DNA of 64,000 bases. It comes from Corallococcus macrosporus DSM 14697. GTDB lineage: Bacteria > Myxococcota > Myxococcia > Myxococcales > Myxococcaceae. Made by a program: the position numbers and the translations under genes. The notes below the pieces were generated by a model that was not told where the DNA came from, did no database searches, and saw only the letters and a program-made list of their open reading frames with translations. Position 1 is the first letter of the stretch. Each line of letters starts with the position of its first letter. Location of the stretch: the NCBI RefSeq assembly GCF_002305895.1, contig NZ_CP022203.1, forward strand, positions 1,652,501 through 1,716,500. Reading direction: 5' to 3'. This document shows positions 25,020 through 33,502 of the stretch, one piece after another.

Positions 25020-26141
25020 ATGCGCATCCCCGACTTCAAGCTGGAGCGGTACTTCGCGCGCTGGGAGTTCGCGGCGCCGTACCTGCTGTGTTCCTCGGAC
25101 ATCGAGGGCTGGCGGATGGCGGACCTGCTGGCGCTCGCCGGCCCGGACGAGCAGGCCCGCTGGGAGGGGCTGACGCTGGGCTACACCGAATCCACGGGCC
25201 TGCCCGCGCTGCGCGAGGAGCTTGCCGCGCTCTACCCGGGGCTGTCCCCGGACCAGGTGCTCACCTTCGCCGGCGCCGAGGAGGCGCTCTTCGTGCTGGT
25301 CAACGTGCTGCTGGGCCCGGGCGACCACGCCATCGTCACCTGGCCGGGCTACCAGTCCCTGCACGAGGTGGCGCGCGCCACCGGCGCGGACGTGACGCTG
25401 CTGCGCCTGCGCGAGGAGGACGGCTGGGCGCTGGATTTGGACGCGCTGCGCCGCGAGCTGAAGCCCCAGACGCGGCTGCTGGTGGTGAACTTCCCCCACA
25501 ACCCCACGGGCGCGCTGCTGGAGCGCGCCACCTTCGACGCGCTGTGCGAGCTGGCGCGCGAGCGCGGCATCCACCTGCTGTCCGACGAGGTGTACCGGCT
25601 GCTGGAGCATGACTCGCGCGACACGCTGCCGCCCGCGGCCAGCCACACGCCGCATGGCATCAGCCTGGGCGTGATGTCCAAGGCCTTTGGCCTCGCGGGC
25701 CTGCGCGTGGGGTGGCTGGCCTGCCGCGACACGGCGCTCCTGCGGCGCTGCGCGGCCTACAAGGACTACACCACCATCTGCAACAGCGCCCCCAGCGAGG
25801 TGCTGTCCCTCATCGCGCTGCGCGCGAAGGAGCGGGTGCTGGCGCGCAGCCGGGCCTTGCTCGCGGAGAACCTCGCCCTGCTGGACGCCTTCTTCGCGCG
25901 GCACCCGGACACCTTCCACTGGGTGCGCCCGCGCGCGGGCAGCGTGGCCTTCCCCAGGCTGCTGCGTGAGACGCCCGTGGCCCGCTTCACCGAGGACCTG
26001 CGCGAGCGCGAGGGCGTGCTGCTGCTGCCCGGCGACGTCTACGACTTCCCTGGCAATCACTTCCGCCTGGGCCTGGGCCGCACGAACCTGCCCGACGCGC
26101 TGGCGCGCCTGGAGCGCTACGTGGCCGACACATCGCGTTGA
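25020..26141 (+). CDS. PLP-dependent class I/II aminotransferase
   Basis: 373 residues with the fold-type I aminotransferase pattern. GAEEALF near residue 84, NFPHNPTGAL near residue 159 (NPTG signature), SDEVYR near residue 188 and the PLP-lysine segment MSKAFGLAGLRVGW near residue 219 are visible; an Arg near the C-terminus (FRLGLGR) would bind the substrate carboxylate. It transfers an amino group from an amino acid to a 2-oxo acid; the exact substrate is not readable. It is divergent from the thioredoxin-fold gene with 115 bp between. A compound hairpin follows its stop directly. Confidence 0.92.
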   Translation: MRIPDFKLERYFARWEFAAPYLLCSSDIEGWRMADLLALAGPDEQARWEGLTLGYTESTGLPALREELAALYPGLSPDQVLTFAGAEEALFVLVNVLLGPGDHAIVTWPGYQSLHEVARATGADVTLLRLREEDGWALDLDALRRELKPQTRLLVVNFPHNPTGALLERATFDALCELARERGIHLLSDEVYRLLEHDSRDTLPPAASHTPHGISLGVMSKAFGLAGLRVGWLACRDTALLRRCAAYKDYTTICNSAPSEVLSLIALRAKERVLARSRALLAENLALLDAFFARHPDTFHWVRPRAGSVAFPRLLRETPVARFTEDLREREGVLLLPGDVYDFPGNHFRLGLGRTNLPDALARLERYVADTSR

Positions 26142-26173
26142 CCCGCACGGGGCGAATGTCGCCTACCTGCGGG
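26142..26173 (+). terminator. Compound hairpin after aminotransferase
   Basis: CCCGCA (26142) pairs with TGCGGG (ending 26173), enclosing a second stem GGCGA-ATG-TCGCC. It begins one base after the TGA. There is no T-tract; termination is inferred from position and stability. Confidence 0.55.
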
Positions 26174-26326
26174 AATCTACAGGGCTGCTGCGCTGCGTCA
26201 GTTCTGGCGCGCACTTCCAGATTTCCATGATCTCGACCTTTTACACCTCGCGCCTCTAGAGTTCGGCCCGCCGCCTGGTCCCCCGCCAGGCTGGCATCCC
26301 CCAACGCAGCGCTGGAGGCGCTCAAC

Positions 26327-27214
26327 ATGAAGAAGCTCTTCGGTATGGTCCTTGCCGCCGCAACGATGCTGGCGGGCACGGAGGCGGCAGCGGCCCGGTA
26401 CACCCTGTGGATTCACGGCCGCAACAGCGGCACGACGCAGCCCGGCAACTACAACGACTTCAGCTACTGGGGCCCGGCGAGCGCCCAGGCGGGCGTGAAC
26501 AAGAAGGCCGTCAACTGGGATGGCCGTCAGCGCATCGGCACGCAGAACGAGCGCATCCGTGACGCGCTGGACTGCTTCTGCACGGGGAGCAACCAGTGCT
26601 ACATCGCCGCGCACAGCGCGGGCAATCTGCAGATTGGCTACGCGCTGTCGTTGTACGGCGGCTCGACGCGTCAGGTGAAGAACGCGTCGCCCAACGCCAG
26701 TGGCGTCTGCGGCAACGTGAGCGGCGGCGCGACGCAGAAGGGCTGGAACATCCTGTGGGTGGGCGTGGCGTCGGGCGCCGCTGGCGGCAGCGAGCTGGCG
26801 GACATCGGCGAGTGGGCGACGAGCGACGCGCTGGTGACCGACCTGAAGACCACCAACGCGCGCGCCATGTACAACCACAATGAGACGCGCGGTAAGGCGT
26901 TCTACATGTTCGCGGCCGCCAAGGGCACGGCGTACTCCTTCGTGCTCCCGGGGCAGGACGACGAGGCCGTGGCGTACCACTCGACGGGCGGCGTGTCGGG
27001 CAGCGCGGGCAGCTCGCAGTGCAACCCGGGTGACTGGTTCTGTGGTGCCACGCTGAACATGCTCACCCAGCCCTCCAGCGACGGGCGCGCGAAGTGGGCG
27101 AACCACTCCCTGGTGCTGCGCGACGACCGGGAGGCGTACAACCACTACGCTGGTGGCAACTGGGGTGGCATCATCGCCCCCCTCCGCCAGTACATGGCGG
27201 ACTACGCGTACTGA
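26327..27214 (+). CDS. Exported alpha/beta-hydrolase-like protein
   Basis: 295 residues with a Sec signal peptide (MKKLFGMVLAAATMLAGTEAAAA). The mature protein opens YTLWIHGRNSG, where lipases and esterases have an HG oxyanion loop, and contains AAHSAGNLQIGY near residue 90, a nucleophile elbow of the G/A-H-S-x-G type. Candidate catalytic His is in NHSLVLRDD near the C-terminus. At least six Cys (CFCTGSNQC, CGNVSG, CNPGDWFCG) suggest disulfides and secretion. ATG 26327 follows GGAGG by 8 bases. It is 24 bp upstream of a membrane-anchored protein, likely one operon. Enzyme class is inferred; it could be a lipase, esterase or non-enzymatic relative. Confidence 0.7.
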   Translation: MKKLFGMVLAAATMLAGTEAAAARYTLWIHGRNSGTTQPGNYNDFSYWGPASAQAGVNKKAVNWDGRQRIGTQNERIRDALDCFCTGSNQCYIAAHSAGNLQIGYALSLYGGSTRQVKNASPNASGVCGNVSGGATQKGWNILWVGVASGAAGGSELADIGEWATSDALVTDLKTTNARAMYNHNETRGKAFYMFAAAKGTAYSFVLPGQDDEAVAYHSTGGVSGSAGSSQCNPGDWFCGATLNMLTQPSSDGRAKWANHSLVLRDDREAYNHYAGGNWGGIIAPLRQYMADYAY

Positions 27215-27238
27215 GCCCCCCTCACCGCAAGAAGCGAC

Positions 27239-28519
27239 ATGACTCCGACCGGCACCGTCTCCGCCCCTGCGTCCCGGATGCGCCACGCAATCTGGGCCGT
27301 TCCCCTCATCCCGCTGGTCCTGGGCGGCATGGGGTGGTGGTGGATGGACTCGGAGGCGGGGGCGGAGCCCCCCGGCGAGGACGCCGTGATGGAAGCGTCC
27401 TCGCCGTCCGCCATGTCCGCGCCCCGGAAGCCGGGCGGTGCCATGGATGCACCGCCGGCGGGGCCGCCGCCGGGGGTGGCCGCGCCAGCGCCGGCGCACG
27501 GTCCGGAGGAGGCGGAGCGCGACGCGCGGCGCGAGCTGTGGGAGCGGCGGCTGGCGCGCGCGAAGGAGACGTTGGCGGCGTACATGAAGGCGACGCGGTA
27601 TCCGCCGGAGTCACGTCCCGCCAGCGAGCACCCGGACCAGATGGAGCTGGCGGAGCCGGAGCGCACGCACCCGCTGAACATGGACGGCTCCGACATCCAG
27701 CTCCGGCTGAAGCAGGACCGCGTCTTCGTTGTGGGCGATGAAGTGGTGCACTTCTTCGTCGGCTGCGAGGACGCGCGCCGCGTGCCCAGGCCCTGTCAGG
27801 TGGTGTCCGCCCTCGCGCACGAGGCCGAGCACATGCCCGGCGCGGGCGGCGTGCCGGCGGTGCCCCTCGTCTTCACGGATGACGGCGCCTCGGGTGATGC
27901 GCTCGCAGGGGACGGCACCTTCACCGGGCGCTTCCAACCGTCGAAGCAGGGCTTCCCCATCTACTCCGGCACGCTGCGCGTGGACGTGCAGGTGCGCTCG
28001 GGGAGCGCCGAGGGCGCCGCGTCCTTCGACATCATGTACACCCCGTCGCCGCCCGCGCTCTTCACCGGCGGGGTGCGCGAGGTGCTGTCGCCCGAGGGCT
28101 CACTTCAGCTCTACCTCGGGATTCAGGTCCAGAAGGCCGGACGGTACGTGGTGGCGGGCCGCGTGGATGACGAGAGCGGCATGCCCTTCGCGCACGTGTC
28201 CTTCAACGAGGAGCTGAAGCGCGGTGAGCAGGAGGTGAAGCTCACCATCGCCGGCAACCTGGTGCTGGACGAGGTGCCCACCTTCCCCCTGAAGCTGCGG
28301 GACGTGGAGGGCTTCCTGCTCAAGGAGCGGGGCGACCCGGACCGCGAGCTGATGACGAGCCTGCGCGGGTACGTGCACACCACGAAGGACTATCCCTTCG
28401 AGTCGTTCTCGCCCGCGGAGTGGCAGGGCGAGGAGCGGCAGCGCTACCTGGACGAGATGAACCGCGAGATCATCGAAATCCAGCGGTACATCGAGCAGGA
28501 CGAGCCGCCCCCGCCGTGA
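27239..28519 (+). CDS. Membrane-anchored protein with choice-of-anchor-X-like region, partner of the hydrolase
   Basis: 426 residues. One N-terminal membrane segment (about residues 17-35, AIWAVPLIPLVLGGMGWWW) without a cleavage site is followed by a Pro/Ala-rich linker, a charged helical segment (RDARRELWERRLARAKETL), and a beta-rich extracytoplasmic body. That body contains GDGTFTGRF, the segment I associate with choice-of-anchor-X/Ca-loop domains. The layout, N-terminal anchor plus helical region, placed directly after a secreted hydrolase gene, is that of steric lipase foldases, but I see no foldase signature. Function is therefore unassigned; chaperone, inhibitor or surface scaffold are options. 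The end is Glu/Pro-rich. Confidence 0.7.
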   Translation: MTPTGTVSAPASRMRHAIWAVPLIPLVLGGMGWWWMDSEAGAEPPGEDAVMEASSPSAMSAPRKPGGAMDAPPAGPPPGVAAPAPAHGPEEAERDARRELWERRLARAKETLAAYMKATRYPPESRPASEHPDQMELAEPERTHPLNMDGSDIQLRLKQDRVFVVGDEVVHFFVGCEDARRVPRPCQVVSALAHEAEHMPGAGGVPAVPLVFTDDGASGDALAGDGTFTGRFQPSKQGFPIYSGTLRVDVQVRSGSAEGAASFDIMYTPSPPALFTGGVREVLSPEGSLQLYLGIQVQKAGRYVVAGRVDDESGMPFAHVSFNEELKRGEQEVKLTIAGNLVLDEVPTFPLKLRDVEGFLLKERGDPDRELMTSLRGYVHTTKDYPFESFSPAEWQGEERQRYLDEMNREIIEIQRYIEQDEPPPP

Positions 28520-28524
28520 GCACC

Positions 28525-29676
28525 TCAGCCCTGGGGCTCCTCGGGCGCCGGTGCTTCCGGGGCGCCGGGGTTCGCGTCCGGCGGCAGCTCCGGCTCCAGG
28601 GCCTCCGCGACCACCTCCACGCCCTGTGAGGCGAAGGCGGCGGCCACCGGCGCGCTGGCCGCCGCGGGGTTGGCGGAGATGGAGCCCAGCACACCCGCCA
28701 CGGCGGCGTCGTCGAGCGTGGGCTCGTCCGGCGCCAGGGTGCCCAAATCCAGCGGGTCCGCGAGGAACGCGTCGGGCCCCGCGGGGCTGACGGCCGCGTC
28801 CAACGCCTGCCGCGCGGCGAACTGCTGGCCGTAGGTGGCCGCGTAGGCGCTGCCCAGCGCGAAGCCCGCGGGCGCGTCGTCCACGCGCGCGTCCCCGGCC
28901 GCGGCCGTCGCCAGGTCCGCCGGGACGGCGTCGATGCCCGCGGCCTCGGTCGCGAAGTTCACCGGTGCGTCGAAGCGGGTGGGCGCGAGCCCCGCCAGGC
29001 GGGCCGCTTCGGTGTCGGCGCGCGCCGCCGGGACGTCCTCGGCGCCAGCGCTGAAGAGGGCGTCCTCCGCGGCGCGCAGGCGCGGCGCCTCCTCGAAGAG
29101 GTCCTCGAGGCCCAGCTCCAACGCGGGCTCCAGGTCGGCCGCGGCGCCAGGGCCATCCAGCATGAACAGGACGTCCTCCGCCTCCACCGGCGTGGGCGCC
29201 ATGGAGGTGTCCCGGTTCTGCAGCTCCCACGCGGCGGCGTCTGGCGACAGCAGGTCGCTGCCCATGTCCTGGGCGCCGGGGCCGCGGGAGGACGGCCGGT
29301 GCGCCGCGCCGCTCACGGACTCGCGAGGCGCGCCGAGCGAGGCGGGGAGCTGCGAGCCCAGGAGCTGCGAGTAGCGCGGCGGGGCCGACTCGAACGAGCT
29401 CTCTCCCGCGAACACGCGCAGGTGCTCGGGGGCCTCCGCGTCCACCTGCGCCCCGTCCAGGCCCGCGAGCTTCGGCGCGTGCGCGGTGAGCGACGTGTCC
29501 AGGTCATCCACCTCGGCCTGGAACTCGCTCTCATCGGCGAAGCCCCGCCGCACCGCGGGCACGGGTTGCAGCGGCTCGCGTGGGGCCAGCGGGGACACGG
29601 ACTCCAGGTTCGTGTCGAGCCGGGCGCGGGAGATGGCGCTGGAGATGCTCGCGGTGATGCGGCGGATGGTCGACAT
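28525..29676 (-). CDS. Acidic Ala/Pro-rich low-complexity protein (383 aa)
   Basis: No family recognised. It begins MSTIRRITASISSAISRARL, a basic amphipathic helix, and is then strongly acidic and rich in Ala, Asp, Glu and Pro, with repeated FA-x-E-S-type and L-x-x-L-type short segments. No Cys, signal peptide or membrane segment. It is probably largely disordered. GGGAG five bases before ATG 29676 and consistent third-position GC support translation. It is divergent from the PP2C gene across a long 382-bp interval, and convergent with the hydrolase-partner gene. A scaffold or phosphatase/kinase target is possible, inferred only from position. Confidence 0.65.
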   Translation of the reverse strand: MSTIRRITASISSAISRARLDTNLESVSPLAPREPLQPVPAVRRGFADESEFQAEVDDLDTSLTAHAPKLAGLDGAQVDAEAPEHLRVFAGESSFESAPPRYSQLLGSQLPASLGAPRESVSGAAHRPSSRGPGAQDMGSDLLSPDAAAWELQNRDTSMAPTPVEAEDVLFMLDGPGAAADLEPALELGLEDLFEEAPRLRAAEDALFSAGAEDVPAARADTEAARLAGLAPTRFDAPVNFATEAAGIDAVPADLATAAAGDARVDDAPAGFALGSAYAATYGQQFAARQALDAAVSPAGPDAFLADPLDLGTLAPDEPTLDDAAVAGVLGSISANPAAASAPVAAAFASQGVEVVAEALEPELPPDANPGAPEAPAPEEPQG

Positions 29677-30058
29677 CAGGGGCTCCCTGCGGCGCGCACT
29701 GCGGGCCGCATCGGAATTGTCGTCCCGTCACCGGAGAAGTTGCCAGGGGACGGGGCTGGCGGAGCGCTTCATGTCGTTGCAACAGCCGTCGCGCACCCTG
29801 ACGGGAGCGTCCTGGCGGGCAGGCGCTTCCCACGGAGGGGCGGGGCGCGGGTGTGGGGTCACGACCCCACGTTCTGTGGGCTGTTGACGGATGGAGGGCA
29901 CTTGCAGCGTCCGCAAGTGGACGGGTGAGGAGCGCTCGTCCACGGGGCGTGGCGGTCTCCCCCCAGGAATCCCCAGAACCGGAGTATCCGTTTCATGCGT
30001 CCGTCGGGGGAAGGACGCTGGCCTCCCGCTTGCTGGTGGGAGGCCCGAGGAGGCAGTC
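29677..30058. other. 382-bp divergent intergenic region with two palindromes
   Basis: No credible gene is seen here. It separates the acidic protein gene (minus) from the PP2C gene (plus). GTGGGGTC-AC-GACCCCAC (29853-29870) is a perfect inverted repeat. ACTTGC (29900-29905) and GCAAGT (29913-29918) form another. TTGACG at 29884-29889 could be a -35 element for the plus strand, without a convincing -10. This is long for the window, so regulation is likely. Confidence 0.6.
29853..29870. promoter_or_regulatory. Perfect 18-bp inverted repeat, candidate operator
   Basis: GTGGGGTC AC GACCCCAC is symmetric with a 2-base centre, too tight a loop for a good terminator but right for a dimeric DNA-binding protein. 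It lies about 190 bp upstream of the PP2C start and 177 bp from the acidic protein start. Confidence 0.5.
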
Positions 30059-30802
30059 ATGAGAATGGACAGCGCGGGACAGAGCCACATCGGTCGGCGA
30101 CCGCACAACGAGGATGCATTCTGCGTCGCGCCGGAGCTGGGGCTGTTCGTGGTGGCGGACGGGCTGGGCGGACAAGAGGGGGGAGAGGTCGCCAGCCGGT
30201 GCGTCGTGGACACCTTCGTGGGCTTTGGCCTGCGGCTGGGGCAGGACCAGGATTCGACGTGGCCCACGGTGCCGGACCCTCGCCGCAGCCGTGAGGAGAA
30301 CCTGCTGGCGGCGTGCTCGGCGCTGGCGCAGCGCAACCTCCAGGCGCAGCGCGTGGGCCGCCTGCGGGAGATGGCGTCCACCGTGGTGGCCCTGGCGGTG
30401 AGCGAGCACGGCGCGGCCGTGGCGCACGTGGGCGACAGCCGCCTGTACCGGCTGCGCGCCGGGAAGCTGGAGTCGCTGACGCGGGACCACTCCCTCATCG
30501 AGGAGCTGCGCGACGCCGGCATGGAGCCGCCGGGCGGCTCGGGCAACCTGCGGCACCTCATCACCCGCGCGCTGGGCACGGACAACGCGGAGCCCACCGT
30601 GCAGCGGCTGCAGGCGGAGCCGGGGGACGTGTTCCTGCTGTGTTCGGACGGCCTCTATGAGCCGCTGGGCACGGAGGGCCTGATGAAGCGCCTGACGTTG
30701 TCCTCCGCGCAGGAGGCCTGCGACGCGCTGGTCGCGGACGCCTACGAGGCGGGCGGCAAGGACAACATCACCGCGGTGGTGCTGCGCGTCGCGGAGGCGT
30801 GA
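30059..30802 (+). CDS. PP2C-family Ser/Thr protein phosphatase
   Basis: 247 residues, the minimal bacterial PP2C (PrpC/Stp1) length. Metal-binding and catalytic motifs are all present: RRPHNEDAF (residues 13-21), VADGLGGQEGGEVAS (32-46), HVGDSRLYR (123-131), CSDGLYE near 200 and GGKDNITAVVLRV near the end. It removes phosphate from Ser/Thr using two Mn/Mg ions, opposing Hanks-type kinases, which are numerous in myxobacteria. No kinase gene is adjacent, so the partner kinase is elsewhere. GGAGG six bases before ATG fixes the start. It is cytoplasmic. Confidence 0.94.
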   Translation: MRMDSAGQSHIGRRPHNEDAFCVAPELGLFVVADGLGGQEGGEVASRCVVDTFVGFGLRLGQDQDSTWPTVPDPRRSREENLLAACSALAQRNLQAQRVGRLREMASTVVALAVSEHGAAVAHVGDSRLYRLRAGKLESLTRDHSLIEELRDAGMEPPGGSGNLRHLITRALGTDNAEPTVQRLQAEPGDVFLLCSDGLYEPLGTEGLMKRLTLSSAQEACDALVADAYEAGGKDNITAVVLRVAEA

Positions 30803-30808
30803 GGCGCG

Positions 30809-31408
30809 TCAGAAGCCCACGCCGAAGGAGAGGCTGGCGGATGGCAGCCACGTGTCTCCGGGCTGGATGAGCTCGGGCGCATGCGGCAGCCACGCCAGGC
30901 TGAAGTTGAAGTCCCCCACCAGCTCGAAGCCCGCGGCCAGGGGGCGGAGGAAGCGCAGCCCGAGCCCTCCTTCGGGCCCCGTCGTCGCCACGCGGCGCTT
31001 GTCGGTGCCGGAGAACTGGAACCCCGGGTCATCGCGGCCCACCTGCGCCTCCGCGAAGCCTCCGGCGAGGAAGGGCTGGAAGGTGCCCCAGCGCTCCACC
31101 TCGAAGGAGGCCAGCCGCAGCTTCGCGCGGAAGTGCGCCACTTCGGGCTCCGGGTCTCCATGCAGGAAGCCACTGCCCGTGCCACAGCTCTCCACGGACA
31201 GGAAGGCCACGGGAGACAGCTCCAGGCACAGCTCCGGCCGGCCGTTGCCGTTCGCCGTGGAGCCGCCGACGCGCAGGTTGCCGAAGTTGCGCGTCGTGGG
31301 AGCGGGCTCGGCTTTCGCGCGGGCCTCCGTGGCGACATCCTCCGCGCGGAGCAGGCTGGGCGTGAAGGCGAGCAGGGCCAGGGCGGCTGGGACGCAGGGC
31401 GAGCGCAT
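30809..31408 (-). CDS. Exported beta-barrel-like protein (199 aa)
   Basis: A Sec signal peptide (MRSPCVPAALALLAFTPSLLRAED) is followed by about 175 residues of alternating hydrophobic beta-strand-like segments (CLELSPVAFLSVESCG, AHFRAKLRLASFEVERWGTF, GFELVGDFNFSLAWLP) ending in SFGVGF. A terminal aromatic residue is typical of outer-membrane beta-barrels inserted by BamA. The predicted site is the outer membrane. Start ATG 31408 is chosen; GTG 31417 in frame would add three residues, and neither has a good ribosome site. It is convergent with the PP2C gene (6 bp). Function is unknown. Confidence 0.7.
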   Translation of the reverse strand: MRSPCVPAALALLAFTPSLLRAEDVATEARAKAEPAPTTRNFGNLRVGGSTANGNGRPELCLELSPVAFLSVESCGTGSGFLHGDPEPEVAHFRAKLRLASFEVERWGTFQPFLAGGFAEAQVGRDDPGFQFSGTDKRRVATTGPEGGLGLRFLRPLAAGFELVGDFNFSLAWLPHAPELIQPGDTWLPSASLSFGVGF

Positions 31409-31660
31409 GGTTCGCACGCAACCGCGCCGCTTCCACCCCGGTCAATGCAACGCCAGGGCGGGTGTCCACGGACACGCGTGTTTCAAGCGCGCGGGACGTA
31501 GGTGCACGACATCGGTGTAGGTCTCGCTTTGTGTCATGCGAGACAGGTCGCCGGGTCATTCCTGCCACCTGTTGTTCCTCGCTCAACAGCAGGGCGTTGT
31601 CGCGGTAGGCTGGCCTTCCCCCCACTGGGTCCCCCCGCCCATGCCCTGGCCTTGCAGCGA

Positions 31661-33484
31661 ATGACGCACAGCCTTGCCGCGCGCCTGACCGTCGCACTTT
31701 CCCTTGTCATCCTCTGCCTCTCCACGCTGAGCGTCGCGCTCACGGGCGTGTCGCTGCGGACGTGGTCGCACGAGACGCTCACGTCGCGACTGGCGCAGGA
31801 CGAAGCCGCGTGGAGCCGCGTCCTGTCCCAGGAGTCGCGGGCGTTGACGGCCCTGGCGCGCGTCGCCGCGGCGGAGTCTCCCCTTCCAGCCGCGCTGGCG
31901 AGCGGCGCCGTCGCCGAGCAGCTCGAGCCCGCGCTGCGCGCGAAGCAGTCGCTGCTGGGCGTGGAGCTGCTCGGCGCCGTGGACCTCGCCGCGGGCTTGC
32001 GCGCGGGCACGCCGGGTGGCGCGTTGGCGGGGGTGGAGCGCCTGCTGAAGCAGCAGGGCGCGCAGGTCGTCCTGGTGGGCAACGTGCCGCATCTGGCCGT
32101 GGCGCAGCCGCTGACGCATGAGGGCCGCGCCGTGGGGCACCTGGTGCTGGGGCGGATTCTGGGTGAGCAGGAGCTCCAGGCGCTGCGCGACGAGCGCGGC
32201 GTGGAGGGGCTGCTGACCGTGGGGGAGACGTCGGTGGCGCACGCGCTGGGCGCCGTGCCGCCCGATGCCCTGCTCGCGGCGCTGGCGGGGAAGGGGCGGC
32301 CGGACATGGTGAAGGTGAACGGCGTGTCGCTGCGGCTGCGCCGGGTGGAGCTGGGGCCGGGCGTGGAGCTGCTGCTCACGCGGGACGGCGGGAAGGAAGC
32401 GGAGCAGTTCCGCGAGTCGATGCTGCTCGTGGTGCTGCTGGGCGTGATTGTCACGGTGGCGGCGGGGGCGGCCATCTTCCTGCTGGTGCGGCGGATGATG
32501 GAGCCGCTGCGCGAGCTGACCCGCGCCACCGCGCGCATGGTGTCGGAAGCGGACTTCCGGGGCGGGCTGGAGGTGCGCTCGAAGGACGAGATTGGCCAGT
32601 TGGCCAGCTCGTTCTCGGAGCTGATGTCGCAGCTCCGCGAGCTGTTGATGGCGCTGCGCCATTCGGCCGAGCAGCTCGAGACGGCGTCCACGCAGCTCAC
32701 GGAGTCCGCGTCGGTGCAGAACGAGGCGGTGTCGCAGCAGGCGGTGGCGCTGCACGAGACGCAGATGGCGGCGCAGCAGCTCCAGGAGGCCTCACGCGCG
32801 GCGGCGCGGCGCGTGGAGGTCATCCTGCGCGAGGCGGACAAGGCCAGCGGCTTTGGCGAGGCGGGCGAGGCGGCGGTGTCCGGCAGCGTGGGCGGGCTCA
32901 CGCACATCCGGTCGCACGTGGAGCAGATTGGCCGCACCGTCGCGGAGCTGAATCAGCGCACGCGGCAGGTGGGCGACATCACCCGGACGGTGAAGGACCT
33001 GGCGGACCAGTCCAACGTGCTGGCGCTCAACGCGTCCATTGAAGCGGCGCGCAGCGGGGACTCGGGGCGCTCCTTCTCCGTGGTGGCGCGGCAGATGCGC
33101 TCGCTGGCGGACCAGTCCGCGGGCGCGACGACACGCGTGCAGTCCATCCTGGGCGACATCGGCCGTGCCATCTCGCAGGCGGTGAGCACCAGCGAGGGCG
33201 GCGCGCGCGAGGTGGAAGGTGGCCTGGAGCAGGTGCGCGCGGCGGGTGAGAGCCTGCGCTCGCTGGCGGGCATCATCCAGAACAACGGCAAGACGGTGCG
33301 CAGCATCGCGGAGGCCGTGAGCCAGCAGGACGCCGGCATCGCGGAGCTCTTCGCCGCGCTCAGCTCCATGGCCGACCTGGCGGACCAGATTGTGGACCGC
33401 ATGGCCGCGAGCGAGCAGTCCGCCATCCAGCTCTCCGCGGCCTCCGCCGAGCTGAGCGCCATCGTCGGGCGCTATCGCCTCTAA
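31661..33484 (+). CDS. Methyl-accepting chemotaxis protein (orphan)
   Basis: 607 residues: a membrane segment (about residues 8-28), a sensor region of about 225 residues, a second membrane segment (about 254-277, LLVVLLGVIVTVAAGAAIFLL), HAMP (RRMMEPLRELTRATARM), and a chemoreceptor signalling domain. The hairpin tip is QSNVLALNASIEAARSGDSG followed by GRSFSVVARQMRSLADQS, close to the MCP consensus. It would signal through CheW/CheA. No che genes occur in this window, so it must couple to a remote array. The sensor domain resembles no family I recognise. A terminal CheR-docking pentapeptide is absent (ends GRYRL). Confidence 0.9.
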   Translation: MTHSLAARLTVALSLVILCLSTLSVALTGVSLRTWSHETLTSRLAQDEAAWSRVLSQESRALTALARVAAAESPLPAALASGAVAEQLEPALRAKQSLLGVELLGAVDLAAGLRAGTPGGALAGVERLLKQQGAQVVLVGNVPHLAVAQPLTHEGRAVGHLVLGRILGEQELQALRDERGVEGLLTVGETSVAHALGAVPPDALLAALAGKGRPDMVKVNGVSLRLRRVELGPGVELLLTRDGGKEAEQFRESMLLVVLLGVIVTVAAGAAIFLLVRRMMEPLRELTRATARMVSEADFRGGLEVRSKDEIGQLASSFSELMSQLRELLMALRHSAEQLETASTQLTESASVQNEAVSQQAVALHETQMAAQQLQEASRAAARRVEVILREADKASGFGEAGEAAVSGSVGGLTHIRSHVEQIGRTVAELNQRTRQVGDITRTVKDLADQSNVLALNASIEAARSGDSGRSFSVVARQMRSLADQSAGATTRVQSILGDIGRAISQAVSTSEGGAREVEGGLEQVRAAGESLRSLAGIIQNNGKTVRSIAEAVSQQDAGIAELFAALSSMADLADQIVDRMAASEQSAIQLSAASAELSAIVGRYRL

Positions 33485-33502
33485 GGCGCGGAGCCGGCGG
33501 CG

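Noticed and set aside
26273-26291. GCCTGG...CCAGGC hairpin upstream of the secreted hydrolase as a riboswitch or terminator
   Set aside because: A single 6-bp stem in a GC-rich leader is expected by chance; no further structure is evident.
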